Shown here: piece by piece, positions 53,185-64,000 of the stretch
Layout: each line of letters opens with the position of its first letter
How positions within the stretch are numbered: position 1 is the stretch's first letter
NCBI GenBank assembly: GCA_037951105.1
Contig: JBAMJV010003268.1
Span: 62,001 to 126,000, forward strand
Length of the DNA: 64,000 nt
From: Echinarachnius parma
Lineage: Eukaryota; Echinodermata; Echinoidea; Clypeasteroida; Echinarachniidae
Direction: 5' to 3'
Translations under genes and position numbers: made by a program
Notes under the pieces: generated by a model
The model's database searches: none
Told to the model about the DNA's origin: nothing
Seen by the model: only the letters and a program-made list of their open reading frames with translations

Positions 53185-54420
53185 TTACACTTACGTTATT
53201 TATTCAGCTTTCTGGATTTGAGTAAAGCTTTTGACTCTATCAATCACAATATTCTTTTACATAAAGACAAATCTTATGAATTAAGAAGTATAGTACTTTC
53301 ATGGTTTGAAAATTATCTTAAGCACCGCTATCAAATCGCAGTATATAACAATGTTTGTTCTTAAAGGGATAGTTGAGTTCTGGTAAGGAGAGTACAGTTT
53401 TAGTGAAACTGAATTTTAGTAACCAAAACCTGCATCATTACATTACAAACTAATAGTTATAACTAGAAAGGAACACAAAATTACAAATGACCTAGTAAAG
53501 ATCATGTTATCATTCAAAAAGAGCCGTTAAAACGTAAGAGGGCGCTCTCTAAACACTCATCAGTTTCAACCATTTTGAATAAAATATTGTGCATGTGATG
53601 CTTTGTTGAAATAGTGATTAGATAGAGAAATAAGCAACAACTATTTAAATACCTATTTTGTAACTTTTTGAAAAGAGGAAGCATTTTTTTGAATTTTTAA
53701 CGGCTGGTTCAAAATTCTCTAATAAACCCGGGGCCCCGGGTTTATTACAAATTGTTATATTTATGGATATTTCAGCCGTTTCTGAACCGATTTTGATCAA
53801 ACAAAGATGATTTTATTGTTTAAATATTATGCTCTTTCAAATTTTACACTCAGTTTTTCATTACCTCACAAACCAATTAAGTAGTCTAGCGCCCTCTCTA
53901 CCAAAACTCAACTTTCCCTTTAACTGTTACAAGTTACATGTGGAGTACCCCAAGGATCAATTCTAGAACCACTTCTATTCTTACTATTCATAAATAATTC
54001 AGTTAATTGTCCCCATACTCTTAAATTTGTGCTTTTTGCTGCTGATACCAATATTCTTTTTTCTCACAATGATATTAATACCTTATGTCAAATTATAAAT
54101 AATGAAATGAAACATGTATCACTATATGGTTCAATTGTAATAAATTGTCTCTTAATACTTCTAAATATAATTTCATTTACTTCCATCATAAGCAAAGTGC
54201 TATTTCAAATGATTCAATAAATTCCTTAATAATTAAAATTAATGATATTCTAATTCAGCGTGTTCAATCAACTTATTTCTTAGGTGTAATTATTGACCAA
54301 CATTTAGCCTGGAAAGATTATATACTTGCCATTTCAAACAAAATATCAAAGAGTATTGGTGTCATCAGTAAATTAAGTCATATCTTTCCCCAAAATATAT
54401 TGATTTTTATTATATAATAC
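53185..54420 (+). pseudogene. non-LTR reverse transcriptase relic, interrupted by a MITE
   Basis: 53205-53364 encodes LDLSKAFDSINHNILLHK and SWFENYLKHRYQI. 53924-54417 encodes VTCGVPQGSILEPLLF, then LFAADTNI in place of the YADD box, a frame change near 54140, then YFLGVIIDQHLAWKDYI. The order is that of a jockey/CR1-like RT. The catalytic box has lost its second Asp (AADT), and the frame is broken. A family A MITE sits between the two parts. Confidence 0.85.
53365..53919 (+). mobile_element. TTAA-type MITE, family A, intact
   Basis: Starts AGGGATAGTTGAGTTCTGGT, ends CCAAAACTCAACTTTCCCT, flanked by TTAA at 53361-53364 and 53920-53923. It contains an inner palindrome ACCCGGGGCCCCGGGT near 53730. 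It interrupts the RT relic, so it is younger. Confidence 0.9.
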
Positions 54421-54590
54421 CATGATCCTGCCAATTTTAATGTACTGTAATCAGCGCTCACCTGGAAACTTTACCCGCTCACCGCTAGTTGGCGCACTCC
54501 TTCAAACTCCCACAATTCCGCGCGTTAGCGTTTCACTTTTTGACCGAGAGTTGATCATCTTATGTATGTAGGATCTTTGGTCCGACCAAA

Positions 54591-55851
54591 TTCACTAACC
54601 ACTCATCCTCTTCATTTCCTATAACTCGTTGCATTTCTAAATTATAAATAGCTATTCAAATTTGTTGAATACTGTGATAGAATCTTACTCCAAGATTTGG
54701 GCATTTTGGCAAGTACAATAAATTAAAACTATATATAAATCATTAAAACTCAAAACTAAAGGAGTAGTAAAGGCAAAAGATTAATTTTGACTTATTAATC
54801 ATGTCATAGTCCTAGAATATATGCTTATCTTAAGATCTAATATTATATATTATTCTGTCATAATAATCAATTTATTTGATGTTCGGCATTAAAGCCAACG
54901 CGTACTGGAAATTATGTTTTTCTTCAATCAAGTTTAGCAGCTGTGCAGAATCTGCAGTGCGGTGCACAGAGCTGCAGAGCAGAGAGGCCTTGTTTGGGGT
55001 GAACCTACGCCGATAGGCCCGGCTCTTGTGGTGGGCAAGTTACCGTTCCATGCAGCACTCGTCTTCAAACAAAATAAAACGTCCTTTCTTTCCTCTTTTG
55101 AATATGATTTTTCATTGTCAACTTCTCATAATGAGAACCAAAACATCTAATTTCATATTTACCTATTTTCCTTGAAGTCTTTCTCTCCTGACACTGAATT
55201 ATACTGACTTATTTTGATGGATTACTTTGCCTCTAATGATCATCTCGGCTCAGCAAGGTCAGGAATACTAGTTTACATTTCAGGTCCCTACAAATATGTT
55301 TTACATTTTGTGTAATTCCTGATATGATTTGAAATAAACAATAATATACCTCTTCGATTCGTAATATTTTACGAATATTTTGTAATCTTTGAATTATTCG
55401 GTAGGACAACAGAACATACGTTACATAACGTTTATTAGATTGTACGTCAATTTGTTATTATTTAATTTATAGTTCTAGAAGCTGAAAGTAGACTATTAAA
55501 GTAAACTGAAGCACCCCCAAAAGAAAGAAAAGAAGGAAATACAAATAATGAAATATTAAAATAAAGAAAATTAATGAGAATAATTAAATAATATTTAGTT
55601 ATTGGCGAAAATATTCAAATTGAATGAACCGCCAATAATCTCTAAACAACAACAACAGTTATAGCCCAAATTTGCATTATTCAGTCATCTGCATAAAACA
55701 CGACATCAAAATATGTAGTGACATCACCATGAAGATTGTATGAAATAATTATTTAGTATATATTTATGTGTTTGTAAGAATATTTCCATTATGAAGGGTC
55801 AACGATTGACGCTATGTAAAGGATTCCCTGTCCCACTAGTATATAATCCTA
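54591..55851. other. no gene recognised
   Basis: AT-rich. The 62-codon frame at 54962-55150 has no motif or splice support. Confidence 0.4.
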
Positions 55852-55948
55852 GATCGACAAATCTATATATTGTTTTCGTGCAGTTCTCTTTTACAGCAAC
55901 CTTTTACTGTCGGTCATTCAGGCCATTAAAACAATAGATTTGTTGATC
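55852..55948. mobile_element. TA-flanked MITE, relative of 17216-17346
   Basis: GATCGACAAATCTAT at the left and ATAGATTTGTTGATC at the right, TA on both sides, diverged centre. Confidence 0.7.
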
Positions 55949-56385
55949 TAGTATAATCCATGCTGGGCCTGAAGTCCCAGGGTAGTATAATTATGCCACT
56001 AGTTTAGGGAGCGATGCATGGGGCAAACCTAGGGTATTTTTTAAATAGGGGAATGCCACCCCCCCCCCCCCCCCCCCCCCCCCAACATAACTCCCCGATT
56101 GGCCAATATGATGAATACACGCATACTGATTTTTCCCAGGAGATTTGAGGGAATAAACTGAAGTGATTTGTTTAGGGTTAGGGACTAAAAATACAAATTG
56201 AAGAAAAACAAATCAACAACACTATCCCGATCCAAAAATCAGTCTCCTTTCAGTTCGACAGTCAGTTGTAGGGTATAAAAGTCCGATATAAAAGTAAACC
56301 ACATGTAGAGTCATTTTGTTCATTACTACGACCCTCTACGCTATAAAATCAAATGAAGGCATGTTACAAGTAATAATAATAATAC
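55949..56385. other. C-run region without a gene
   Basis: A C-run of about 25 lies at 56059-56083. Nothing else recognised. Confidence 0.4.
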
Positions 56386-56610
56386 AAAATCGTATTTGTA
56401 TAGCGCCTACTGGAGAACAGCCTCTAAGCGCTTATTATTAATCCCTAGTGATTTGGTACACTTCAGACCCGCACAATAATCTTGTACACTTTCTCACTCC
56501 CTGGGGAGCATATATAGCCGTGGGCACATATTGGTACACCAAGCTAATTTTCATCAAGACCAGGTACCCACAAGTAGTGAGATAATAACAGCCAACTCTA
56601 AATTGGGTTT
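56386..56610 (-). repeat. TAA-tailed dispersed retroelement fragment
   Basis: A TAATAATAATAA run followed by ATCGTATTTGTATAGCGCC and TCTAAGCGCTTATTATT has the look of the widespread invertebrate repeats that join a TAA-type tail to a TATAGCGC...AAGCGCTT block. Orientation is inferred from the tail. Confidence 0.45.
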
Positions 56611-57450
56611 TCTATATTACTCTACGCAGTATGCATTCAAGTCTCATGACGGAAAATACATGACCTGCATTGCTAAGCCTGTATAAAAAGGCGGAAGTAA
56701 CTTGAATTGGGTGTGGACGCATGCACGCACGTCCAACATTACTTCAGGCATTTGGGATTTTTAAAGGCATTTGGGGGTGGGGTTTGCTTGTTTTGTGTTG
56801 TTTTGTTTGTTTGTTTGTTTGTTTGTTTGTTTGTTTGTTTGTTTTATGTCCTTGTTTTTAAGGGGGGGTCAAGTTGGCTGTCCGTGTCAGCTAACACCGG
56901 TTAATTATTGTTAATGTAAATTATATAGGCTAGTATATTTTACGTCGATAGTTGGATTGACTTTAGTGTTTCATGTTTCCATAATAATGGTGTATATTTT
57001 AACTTGCTTTGCCTGTATTTAAAAAAAATTCCTACAGGTGACTATCAGTAGGCCTATTCTAAAAAAAAGCTAATGATAATAAGTATTGTGTTTGTATTAA
57101 TAATTTTGCGTACATACAAGCATGCATATATTTTCATAATTGTGTCAATATCGACATGTCCGTTTGATTCTGATCCCAAAATACGATATTATGATGTAAC
57201 GGGTATTTATTCTCACACATATGAGCCGTTTTGGGTTATATTATACATTCTTATTATATAGGCATTTTTGAAGTTTAAAGTGAGATGTGGCAAAAATGTC
57301 AAATCTGGACGAAATTAGCAGGAAATCGTATTATTCATGCATCCGGTGGGGGTTTGTGTTCCCAAAATAGCAATTATCGTCTGACTCATACATATAAGGG
57401 GGCTTGTAGCCTTGGTAATCCGTCTGTCCTATAGTTAACCTTTCGCCCAT
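56611..57450. other. no gene recognised; TTTG/GTTT microsatellite at 56795-56845
   Basis: A (TTTG)n tract produces a misleading hydrophobic frame. Otherwise AT-rich. Confidence 0.5.
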
Positions 57451-57454
57451 TTAA

Positions 57455-57837
57455 AGAGATCTAGTTAACTTTGTTGACATGTGCAAAAAGTGATGAGTGA
57501 TTAATAAAATGTGTATTGGTGTAATCTGATAATGTCCACAAATTAATTGTGAAAATTGTACATTAATCATGGATGTTTTTTGGCCGAGAAATTAGCAAAA
57601 ATGTAAAGTGATATTCACTAATTGCACTTACTTTGTACACGGCTTAAACGATCCCGTAGATAGTTTAACATCAGATCACTTCAATCGTAAATATCTTTTG
57701 AACGAAATGGAAACTTGAAAAACCGAAACTTGTCATATGCTTTTATTGTATATTATATCGAATACATCAAAGTATGAGAGAACCACTAGAGTTCCAAGTA
57801 AGTTTTGAGGATTTGGACAATGTTACTATAAGTCCCT
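57455..57837 (+). mobile_element. TTAA-type MITE, family B
   Basis: TTAA at 57451-57454 and 57838-57841, plus orientation, more diverged than the other copies. Confidence 0.75.
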
Positions 57838-57841
57838 TTAA

Positions 57842-59500
57842 AGGTAGCAATCTGCTAAATTTCCCCGTGATTGATTAGTTATTTTCATTTAATTTTGTTT
57901 GTGGGGCAGATATTGTATATAATAGTTACAAATGTAATTTTTATTGTGCATTTTTTTCGCACGCAAACAAAAATTTGAACTTAATTTTTGACCCAGAATG
58001 CATTATAATTAGAGTGAATCAATAATGACATTAATAAATAATTGTATCTACGTTTATTTTGGGCTTTCATTTTGGAAGATTTCTGGTTTCCAAACTGATT
58101 GCTAGCTAAAAATACATTGCTATTAACTTACGTTAGGCTTTCCTTTCCTTATAATATAAGGGGGAAAAACAATTTTTAAGTTTATTATCGAAAATGATTA
58201 TTATGTTCTAGCTGTTAGAGGGCGCACTCATGGATGTCATTGAAAACAACATTGCATGAATACTTCCTTGAAGATCATTTGAATCAAGAGTTCAAGACCT
58301 AGTTTTTCTTTGATATAACTGTATATGATTATGATTATTATCATTATATATACTAAAAAAATCAGTGGGCGTCACATAGAGACAATCTGGGGCCAGCGGT
58401 GGCTAACTTGGGGGCAATTATTGAATCAAAACATCCAGTAAGACACATAATTTGCAAATTATTTGAACAAATTAAGAAATACATAAGGTGTGCCCCAATA
58501 ACTTTGCACGCCCCCCCCCCCCCCCCCCGGCCCCCCCCCCCCAACACTTAACAGTCCGACCACGCTATATATACGCCACTAATATTGGTGAATATACAAT
58601 TTGTATTACTACGCTCAAACTCACATTGTTTTAAATTCGATCTGACTGTAAATCAGTACTCTCAGTGTCTCCTTCTGCATGCTATATCACTGAATGGAAA
58701 GTAATAACATGCAAGAACAAAACAAAAATAAAAACAAATAATCGGATTTTGAAGTCTGGGCTGACCCCCTGACCATACTCTCAGGACCTGATTTGTAGCT
58801 CTAAAGACCGTGGTGGTGGGGGGGGAGGGGGGGGGGGGGGGGGGGGGGGGAGGGGCACGGGGGCACGTGATTATAGGGGCATATACTTCTGTATTAATGT
58901 TTACACATGTGTATTAACTGTTTTTTGGTCAAATTATTGGGAGGCACATGTTTGACCCCCCCCCCCCCCCCCCCCCCCCCCCCCGTTGCTATCATCTATC
59001 TACATAAGTGGGAGCAATAACAACAAATATATATAATACTGAAATATCATAACACAATGATAGACACGAAATAAGATGTTTCAATGATATGACACAACAG
59101 CAAACAAACAAGCAAATCAAATAACTAACAAATAAACACTCAAACAAACAAGCAATCATACAAACAAACGAACAAACAGATAACTGAAAACTAAAAACAG
59201 GTGCAGAGAAGATGACCACACCTCCTAAATATGGTCGAAAACTTCATACAATTATCCCTATTCATACAACACACATGACTGCACTGTACCGTTACATTTC
59301 AGACGGGTACCGGTACCATAATAATACGTGGCTTTTTAAATTTCAGATCCGGGAAGAAGACAAAACATGAAAACAGTCGCCATGGCCGTGGGTATGACGT
59401 GATGAGGTGGTGCGTTTTGGACGTGGTGGAATTTTGAGAAATTATTAGTTAGAAAGCTGATACGTCGATGAATTAAATAAGGAGTTGAAACCGAGATTTA
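57842..59500. other. no gene recognised; several long G/C-runs
   Basis: C-runs at about 58511-58542, a G-run at about 58815-58852 and a C-run at about 58958-58984 lie within 480 bp. A CAAA/GAAC-rich patch is at 59095-59180. Frames across these are artefacts. Confidence 0.5.
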
Positions 59501-59561
59501 ATTTCGTAATTTTCCGGCGTCTGGACTACTCGCCGACGCCTTAGTTTAGCTACGTTTTGCT

Positions 59562-59679
59562 ATGTTCACGAGAGCCGCTGCTCGGGCGGAGATTCTGTCG
59601 GAAATCATGCCGTACGGGACGGATGGTTATCCTGCTGGCGATGATGACGAAGATGTGCCAGATGGCTGGTATGAAAATG
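59562..59679 (+). CDS. probable first coding exon of an unrecognised gene
   Basis: ATG at 59562 opens MFTRAAARAEILSEIMPYGT, followed by an acidic stretch (DDDEDVP) and DGWYE, and ends at GAAAATG|GTAAGC, a strong donor in phase 1. The exon and its upstream 200 bases are CG-richer than the surroundings, as expected for a promoter and first exon. DGWYE resembles the start of a WW-type segment but one exon is too little to assign. No following exon was found up to 64000, so the first intron would exceed 4.3 kb. Confidence 0.5.
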
Positions 59680-59751
59680 GTAAGCGAGGAAATACAAAAC
59701 AAGATTATGTTGTTGTTTTGAGGGCTTTTCACTAGAACAAAAGTTTGTAAA

Positions 59752-60243
59752 TGGACGGATGAATGAATGAATGGATGGATGGATGAATGAATGAATGAAT
59801 GAATGGACGGACGGACGGATGGACGGACGGACGGACGGACGGACGAACGAACGAACGAACGAAAGATTGAACGAATGAATGAATGAATGAATGAATGAAT
59901 GAAAGAAAATGAATGAATGAATGAATGAATGATGAAAAGTTGGATGGATGGGTGAAAAAATGAATATGAATGAATGAATGAATAGATGAATGAACGAACA
60001 AACGAATTAATGAATGAATGAATGATGAAAAGTTGGATGGATGGGTGAAAGAATGAATATGAATGAATGAATGAATGAATGAATAGATTGAATGAACGAA
60101 CAAACGAATGAATGAATGAATGAAAGAAAATGAATGAATGAATGTATGAATGAATGAATGATGAAAAGTTGGATGTATGGATGGGTGAAAGAATGAATAT
60201 GAATGAATGAATGAACAAATGAACAAATGAACGAACGAACGAT
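59752..60243. repeat. tetranucleotide microsatellite (GAAT/GGAC/GAAC)n
   Basis: Mixed 4-bp units (GAAT, GGAT, GGAC, GAAC) over about 490 bp with a higher-order repeat of ~125 bp (GATGAAAAGTTGGATGGATGGGTG near 59930, 60022 and 60158). On the minus strand it gives a false F-I-H-S-rich frame. Confidence 0.85.
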
Positions 60244-60402
60244 ATCACATTTAATTGGAGGATGTATTGATGAATTATTTAACATGAAATGATGTACTGG
60301 ATAATATCGTATTTCTAAAAATCGTTTGTTGATGGATAGATTATAGAAGGATAAATGGCTATCATGAATAACAAAGAAATGAATGTTCCAATGAAGTAAT
60401 AG

Positions 60403-60705
60403 TAAGGCTGTCGATTTCGGGTATATTTACTACCCGGGACTCGCGATAATTTTTCGGGCGAGTCCCGGGTACCCGAAATTTATAAATTTGTTGATTTCGC
60501 TATAGGCATGTCACGCCGCTGGGAAACATGTTCATTCAAGTGACAAAAATGCAGCGCATTTATGACAATAAATCATCTTATAAAAAACAGCAAATTCGTA
60601 AATCAATTTTTTGCTTTTTTTCGGGATATCGAGTATCGATTTTTGCGCCCGGGACTCGACATTTTTCGGCGGGACCCGGGTACCCGGGACTCGTCAACAG
60701 CCTTA
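60403..60705. mobile_element. hAT-type MITE with perfect 8-bp target duplication
   Basis: Flanked by AGTAATAG at 60395-60402 and 60706-60713. Ends TAAGGCTGT and ACAGCCTTA are exact inverses. Inside are GGGACTCGCGATAA and CCCGGGACTCGACATTTTTC. Same family as 8906-9337. Confidence 0.9.
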
Positions 60706-60713
60706 AGTAATAG

Positions 60714-62040
60714 ACATGAATTAATAAATGAATCATCAAATAAATTAAGGAACAAACATACAAATAAATAGAAGGATGAATTATAAATGAACATGTATAA
60801 GTAAACAAAATAATGGATCTATGATGGAAGGATGAAAGATTGAATACTTGTATCTTAGATTGAATGCAATCTATTAGATGAATAATACTGAATTGAATGA
60901 ATGGAATCAAAATTTAGTTGCATGAATTAAATACATTTAAGTAAATGAAATGAATTAATGAAGGCAACAGCTCTCATTGGAGGATTTGCAATTTTTGTTG
61001 TTGTAAATGTACTGTACATGTTATGCAGTTGTTGGTAAAAAGTGATTTCAAGAATACACTAAAGGGGCTCAAAGCAATTAATTCCCATTATGCCATAATG
61101 TTACTATAAATTAGTAACAGTCTACAGAGCCCCCATAATTTTGCTATTTTTCATGCAGACAGGCAAGCTTGAAAATTCTAGACATAGCCCAATATTAATT
61201 TTCTTTTACAATCTATAAAAGTACTTTGAATGCCTAGTGTAACTGTAAACAATGTATTTAACGAAATGCACCACAGACAGACTTTTTCATCAAGCTAGTA
61301 GTCTGGAAGATAATTGGGGGCAACCTGTCAGGACTTTCAAGCTAGCCTCCATCAAAATAGCAATGCACTACAAATTTGCTTTAAATAACATTGAACTCTG
61401 TGATAATTCAATGAAGCCTGGAGCATTAATGGTTTTGATGGGCCCCTTCCTTAAATAGCATCTAGAGGGTCTTCTTCAGCATTTTGGAGACCCTTTTCAA
61501 TTTCAGCATTTCAGGGGACCCTTTTTGGCATTTTGAAGGGGGTGGGGGCCCCTTTTCTGCATTTTGGAAGTAAATCGATCACCCAGATCTAAGTAGACCT
61601 GTACACATACATGTACATTTACAAATGTAGATCTGGGTGATTGATTTACCCCCAAAAATGCCTCATTTCCTTATAATGGAAATTGGAAGGCATTATTAGC
61701 AGTTATATAACAAAGGAAGGAATGCCAACTATTGAAGCAAATCAAGCAGTCAAATGGTTAGATTGTGTTGAGGGTTGACTCCTTAGAAGTACTATAAAAG
61801 TAAATTGCATTTATTTATTTATATGTGGTTATTACTAGCCTTACCAGGTATTGTAGATCATACGTTTGTTAGTAAATTTTCTGTCTTCCAAATTTTTGGT
61901 CACTAGGCACTAGCCAGTGCTTCGGGCCACCAAATTTCATTGATCCTAAATTATACAGGCCCATTTGGGCAAGCAAATGTAACAGAATTTGTTATGTTTT
62001 TCTTTGTTTGGGGCCACCAGATTTAGGTTTCAGGCCACTA
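60714..62040. other. no gene recognised
   Basis: AT-rich. A short inverted pair ATCACCCAGATCTA / TAGATCTGGGTGAT lies at 61578-61645. The frame at 61252-61458 lacks support. Confidence 0.4.
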
Positions 62041-62044
62041 GAAG

Positions 62045-62290
62045 TTGAACCAGCGAAAAAAATACACGGGGGCGGCGGGCGAATTCGCCCCCGAAATGCC
62101 CAAATTTTTTTTTGTTTTTTTGTTGTTTTTTTCTCGGGATTTTTCTGTTTGGATTGTGATCAAATGCTTATAAAATGATCACTTACAGCATTATAGCTTA
62201 TTAGTAGCCCCTGAAATCCGAATAAGAGCCCGGAAATTTGTAGCCCCCGAAAGTTGGAAAAGTAGCCCCCGAAAATGGAGCCCCCAAAAT
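62045..62290. repeat. dispersed repeat, pair with 11118-11310
   Basis: ATACACGGGGGCGG, GCCCCCGAAATGCC and AGTAGCCCCCGAAA occur in the same order. It is followed at 62300 by a CTTGCCCGACTGGGCC motif like that at 41520 and 527. Confidence 0.6.
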
Positions 62291-62688
62291 AAAAATATTA
62301 ATTTTTTCTACTTGCCCGACTGGGCCACAAGGTAAAAAGGTTAATTTCTAGCATTGCACTAGCCAATAGCCATGTAATAGTTGGGAAGGTGCCTATAATA
62401 AGTCCTACAAATACTAGACAACAAATATGAACCCTTTCAGGACAGGTTCAGAATGTACTCTGGCTGGGGTCTATGAAGAATACCCATATGTACACAAAAT
62501 CAATGATCTTGAACTTGTTAAAATCCAAGTTACAAGTAAAAGGGTTATTTCGGATTTTTGGATTTTGGATTTGTAGGTTTCAGATAACCAATTTTGTTCA
62601 CAGCAAAGAAAAATACAGATTACAGCTCTTTTCTAAAGACATGTAGCATGCAAGAAATAAGAATTCTTTACAAACTGAGACTGTACAA
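62291..62688. other. no gene recognised
   Basis: AT-rich; nothing assigned. Confidence 0.4.
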
Positions 62689-62692
62689 TTAA

Positions 62693-63237
62693 AGGGAAAG
62701 TTGAGTTTTGGTAGAGAGGGCGCTAGACTACTTAATTTGTTTGTGAGGTAGTGTAAAATTTGAAAGAGCATAATATTTAAACAATAAAATCATCTTTGTT
62801 TGATCAAAATCGGTTCAGAAACGGCTGAAATATCCATAAATATAACAATTTGTAATAAACCCGGGGCCCCGGGTTTATTAGAGAATTTTGAACCAGCCGT
62901 TAAAAATTCAAAAAATGCTTCCTCTTTTCAGAAAAGTTACAAAATAGGTATTTAAATAGTTGTTGGTTATTTCTCTATCTAATCACTATTTCAACAAAGC
63001 ATCACATGCACAATATTTTATTCAAAATGGTTGAAACCGATGAGTGTTTAGAGAGCGCCCTCTTACGTTTTAACGGCTCTTTTTTAATGATAACATGATC
63101 TTTACTACGTCATTTGTAATTTTGTGTTCCTTTCTAGTTATATAACTATTAGTTTGTACTGTAATGATGCAGGTTTTGGTTACTAAAATTCAGTTTCACT
63201 AAAACTGTACTCTCCTTACCAGAACTCAACTATCCCT
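62693..63237 (-). mobile_element. TTAA-type MITE, family A, intact
   Basis: Starts AGGGAAAGTTGAGTTTTGGT, ends CAGAACTCAACTATCCCT, flanked by TTAA at 62689-62692 and 63238-63241. Inverted relative to 53365-53919 and very similar to it. Confidence 0.9.
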
Positions 63238-63241
63238 TTAA

Positions 63242-64000
63242 AGTATCAAGGTAAAGTTCTCCACTCATTGAAAAGCGAGAGAATTTAATAGTTGTTGTGA
63301 AAGTTTTTGTGTTTTGGGAAATAACCGTTCAAAACACTATGATAAGTCTGACTAGACTGTACATTGCAGATTCATGTTGAAAACGAATGGAAAAGGCATC
63401 AGGAAAGAGCCGAGTCAGCAAAGGTTGGGGTTAGGGACTTGGGGTCACACAAATATTCTGGGATTTGAGTTTCAAGCTTCCAATCTTGAATCTGCCAGGT
63501 GAACAATGTTCATTGTATGGTCCATGGTACATGTTGTACATTGTGTACTGTAGGTCTGTAAAGATAAGTTTGTAAACAATGTATCACTGACTTTGACTAC
63601 GCTGTATAATCTCTGCAGTACGTTTGATATGCTGGTCTAATTAACCAACAGAACTGTACTAGTCATTGATTTGGAACATCACGGAATGTTATTCTTTTAA
63701 ATGGATTTTAAATGCTTATTATTTCAGAAAATCCCAACAAATAAATATATTCAGTTCCTTGACTTCTGCCCTCAATATATCATTTCATACCTTTCAGATA
63801 CAAACATAATGTATGAACATTCTGTAATCTTCCTGACAACAAAATAACACGATACAGTTGATGCATTAAATACAAATTACAGTTGTACAATTTTTTAAAT
63901 TCCTCCAAGTGGTTGTACAGTACAAGTAATGTACGGTATGTTTATAGCAAGTGGAATTCTTGGACTACATGTCTGCCAGGAACAAACTGCCTACAGTACT
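63242..64000. other. no gene recognised to the window end
   Basis: AT-rich sequence with no repeat or exon that I can support; possibly intron of the gene beginning at 59562. Confidence 0.35.

Larger units (their letters stand above)
52030..54590. mobile_element. 2.56-kb region bounded by ~130-bp inverted repeats
   Basis: 52030-52165 and 54455-54590 are diverged inverted copies: TCCGACCAAAGATCCTACAT with ACATAAGATGGTCAACTCTC on the left, and the reverse of each on the right, plus a GCTAGCG...GCGGGTAAA block. They enclose the reverse transcriptase relic. This could be two solo MITEs in opposite orientation or one composite element. Confidence 0.6.

Noticed and set aside
59550-60248. Long minus-strand open frame rich in Phe-Ile-His-Ser
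   Set aside because: It is the translation of a tetranucleotide microsatellite, open in several frames at once, and overlaps the first exon on the other strand.

Overview
This is a eukaryotic nuclear window: spliced genes with GT-AG introns, an AT-rich background and very many non-autonomous transposons. The repeat style (TTAA- and TA-flanked MITEs, palindromic elements, G/C-run termini, a tRNA-derived SINE) and the gene set suggest a marine invertebrate. I favour an echinoderm, probably sea-urchin-like, but nothing here proves the species. All gene calls rest on reading the protein sequence and on splice phases; no database was searched.

Four genes can be supported. (1) On the minus strand, 9674 to 5617, a three-exon RING/TRAF-type zinc-finger protein of the RNF151/NRDP1 kind has a very long acidic, Ser-rich C-terminal exon. 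(2) On the plus strand, about 18.5 to 38.57 kb, lies ATAD5 (Elg1), the large subunit of the RFC-like complex that unloads PCNA. I could place 18 coding exons totalling about 2,000 codons; all junctions keep phase except one at the start of exon 16. (3) On the minus strand, 50828 to 46488, a four-exon gene encodes a 225-residue MOLO1-like (TPM-domain) membrane protein with a signal peptide and a C-terminal membrane segment. (4) On the plus strand at 59562-59679 there is what looks like the first coding exon of an unrecognised gene that would continue to the right.

The most notable pattern is local exon duplication in three unrelated genes. In ATAD5 the exon before the P-loop is duplicated with two further relics. 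The Walker A exon has a second intact, phase-compatible copy. The penultimate exon is present three times, two copies carrying in-frame stops. The RNF151-like gene has decayed copies of exon 1 (one split by a hAT-type MITE with an 8-bp target duplication) and of the end of exon 2. The MOLO1-like gene has a 178-bp tandem array of the start of its last exon.

The rest is mobile DNA. A 1.57-kb Helitron-like element with both diagnostic ends sits in ATAD5 intron 1. A tandem-repeat element with an ACGG microsatellite and a terminal hairpin lies at 11.4-12.75 kb. At least four families of TTAA-flanked MITEs occur, including nested and abutting insertions. There are two ~1.4-1.5 kb palindromes, several TA-flanked palindromic MITEs, hAT-like MITEs, two non-LTR reverse transcriptase relics and a SINE. 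By region: 0-5.6 kb repeats; 5.6-9.7 kb RNF151-like gene; 9.7-16.8 kb repeats; 16.8-38.6 kb ATAD5; 38.6-46.4 kb repeats; 46.5-50.8 kb MOLO1-like gene; 50.8-59.5 kb repeats; 59.5-64 kb the unknown first exon and repeats.
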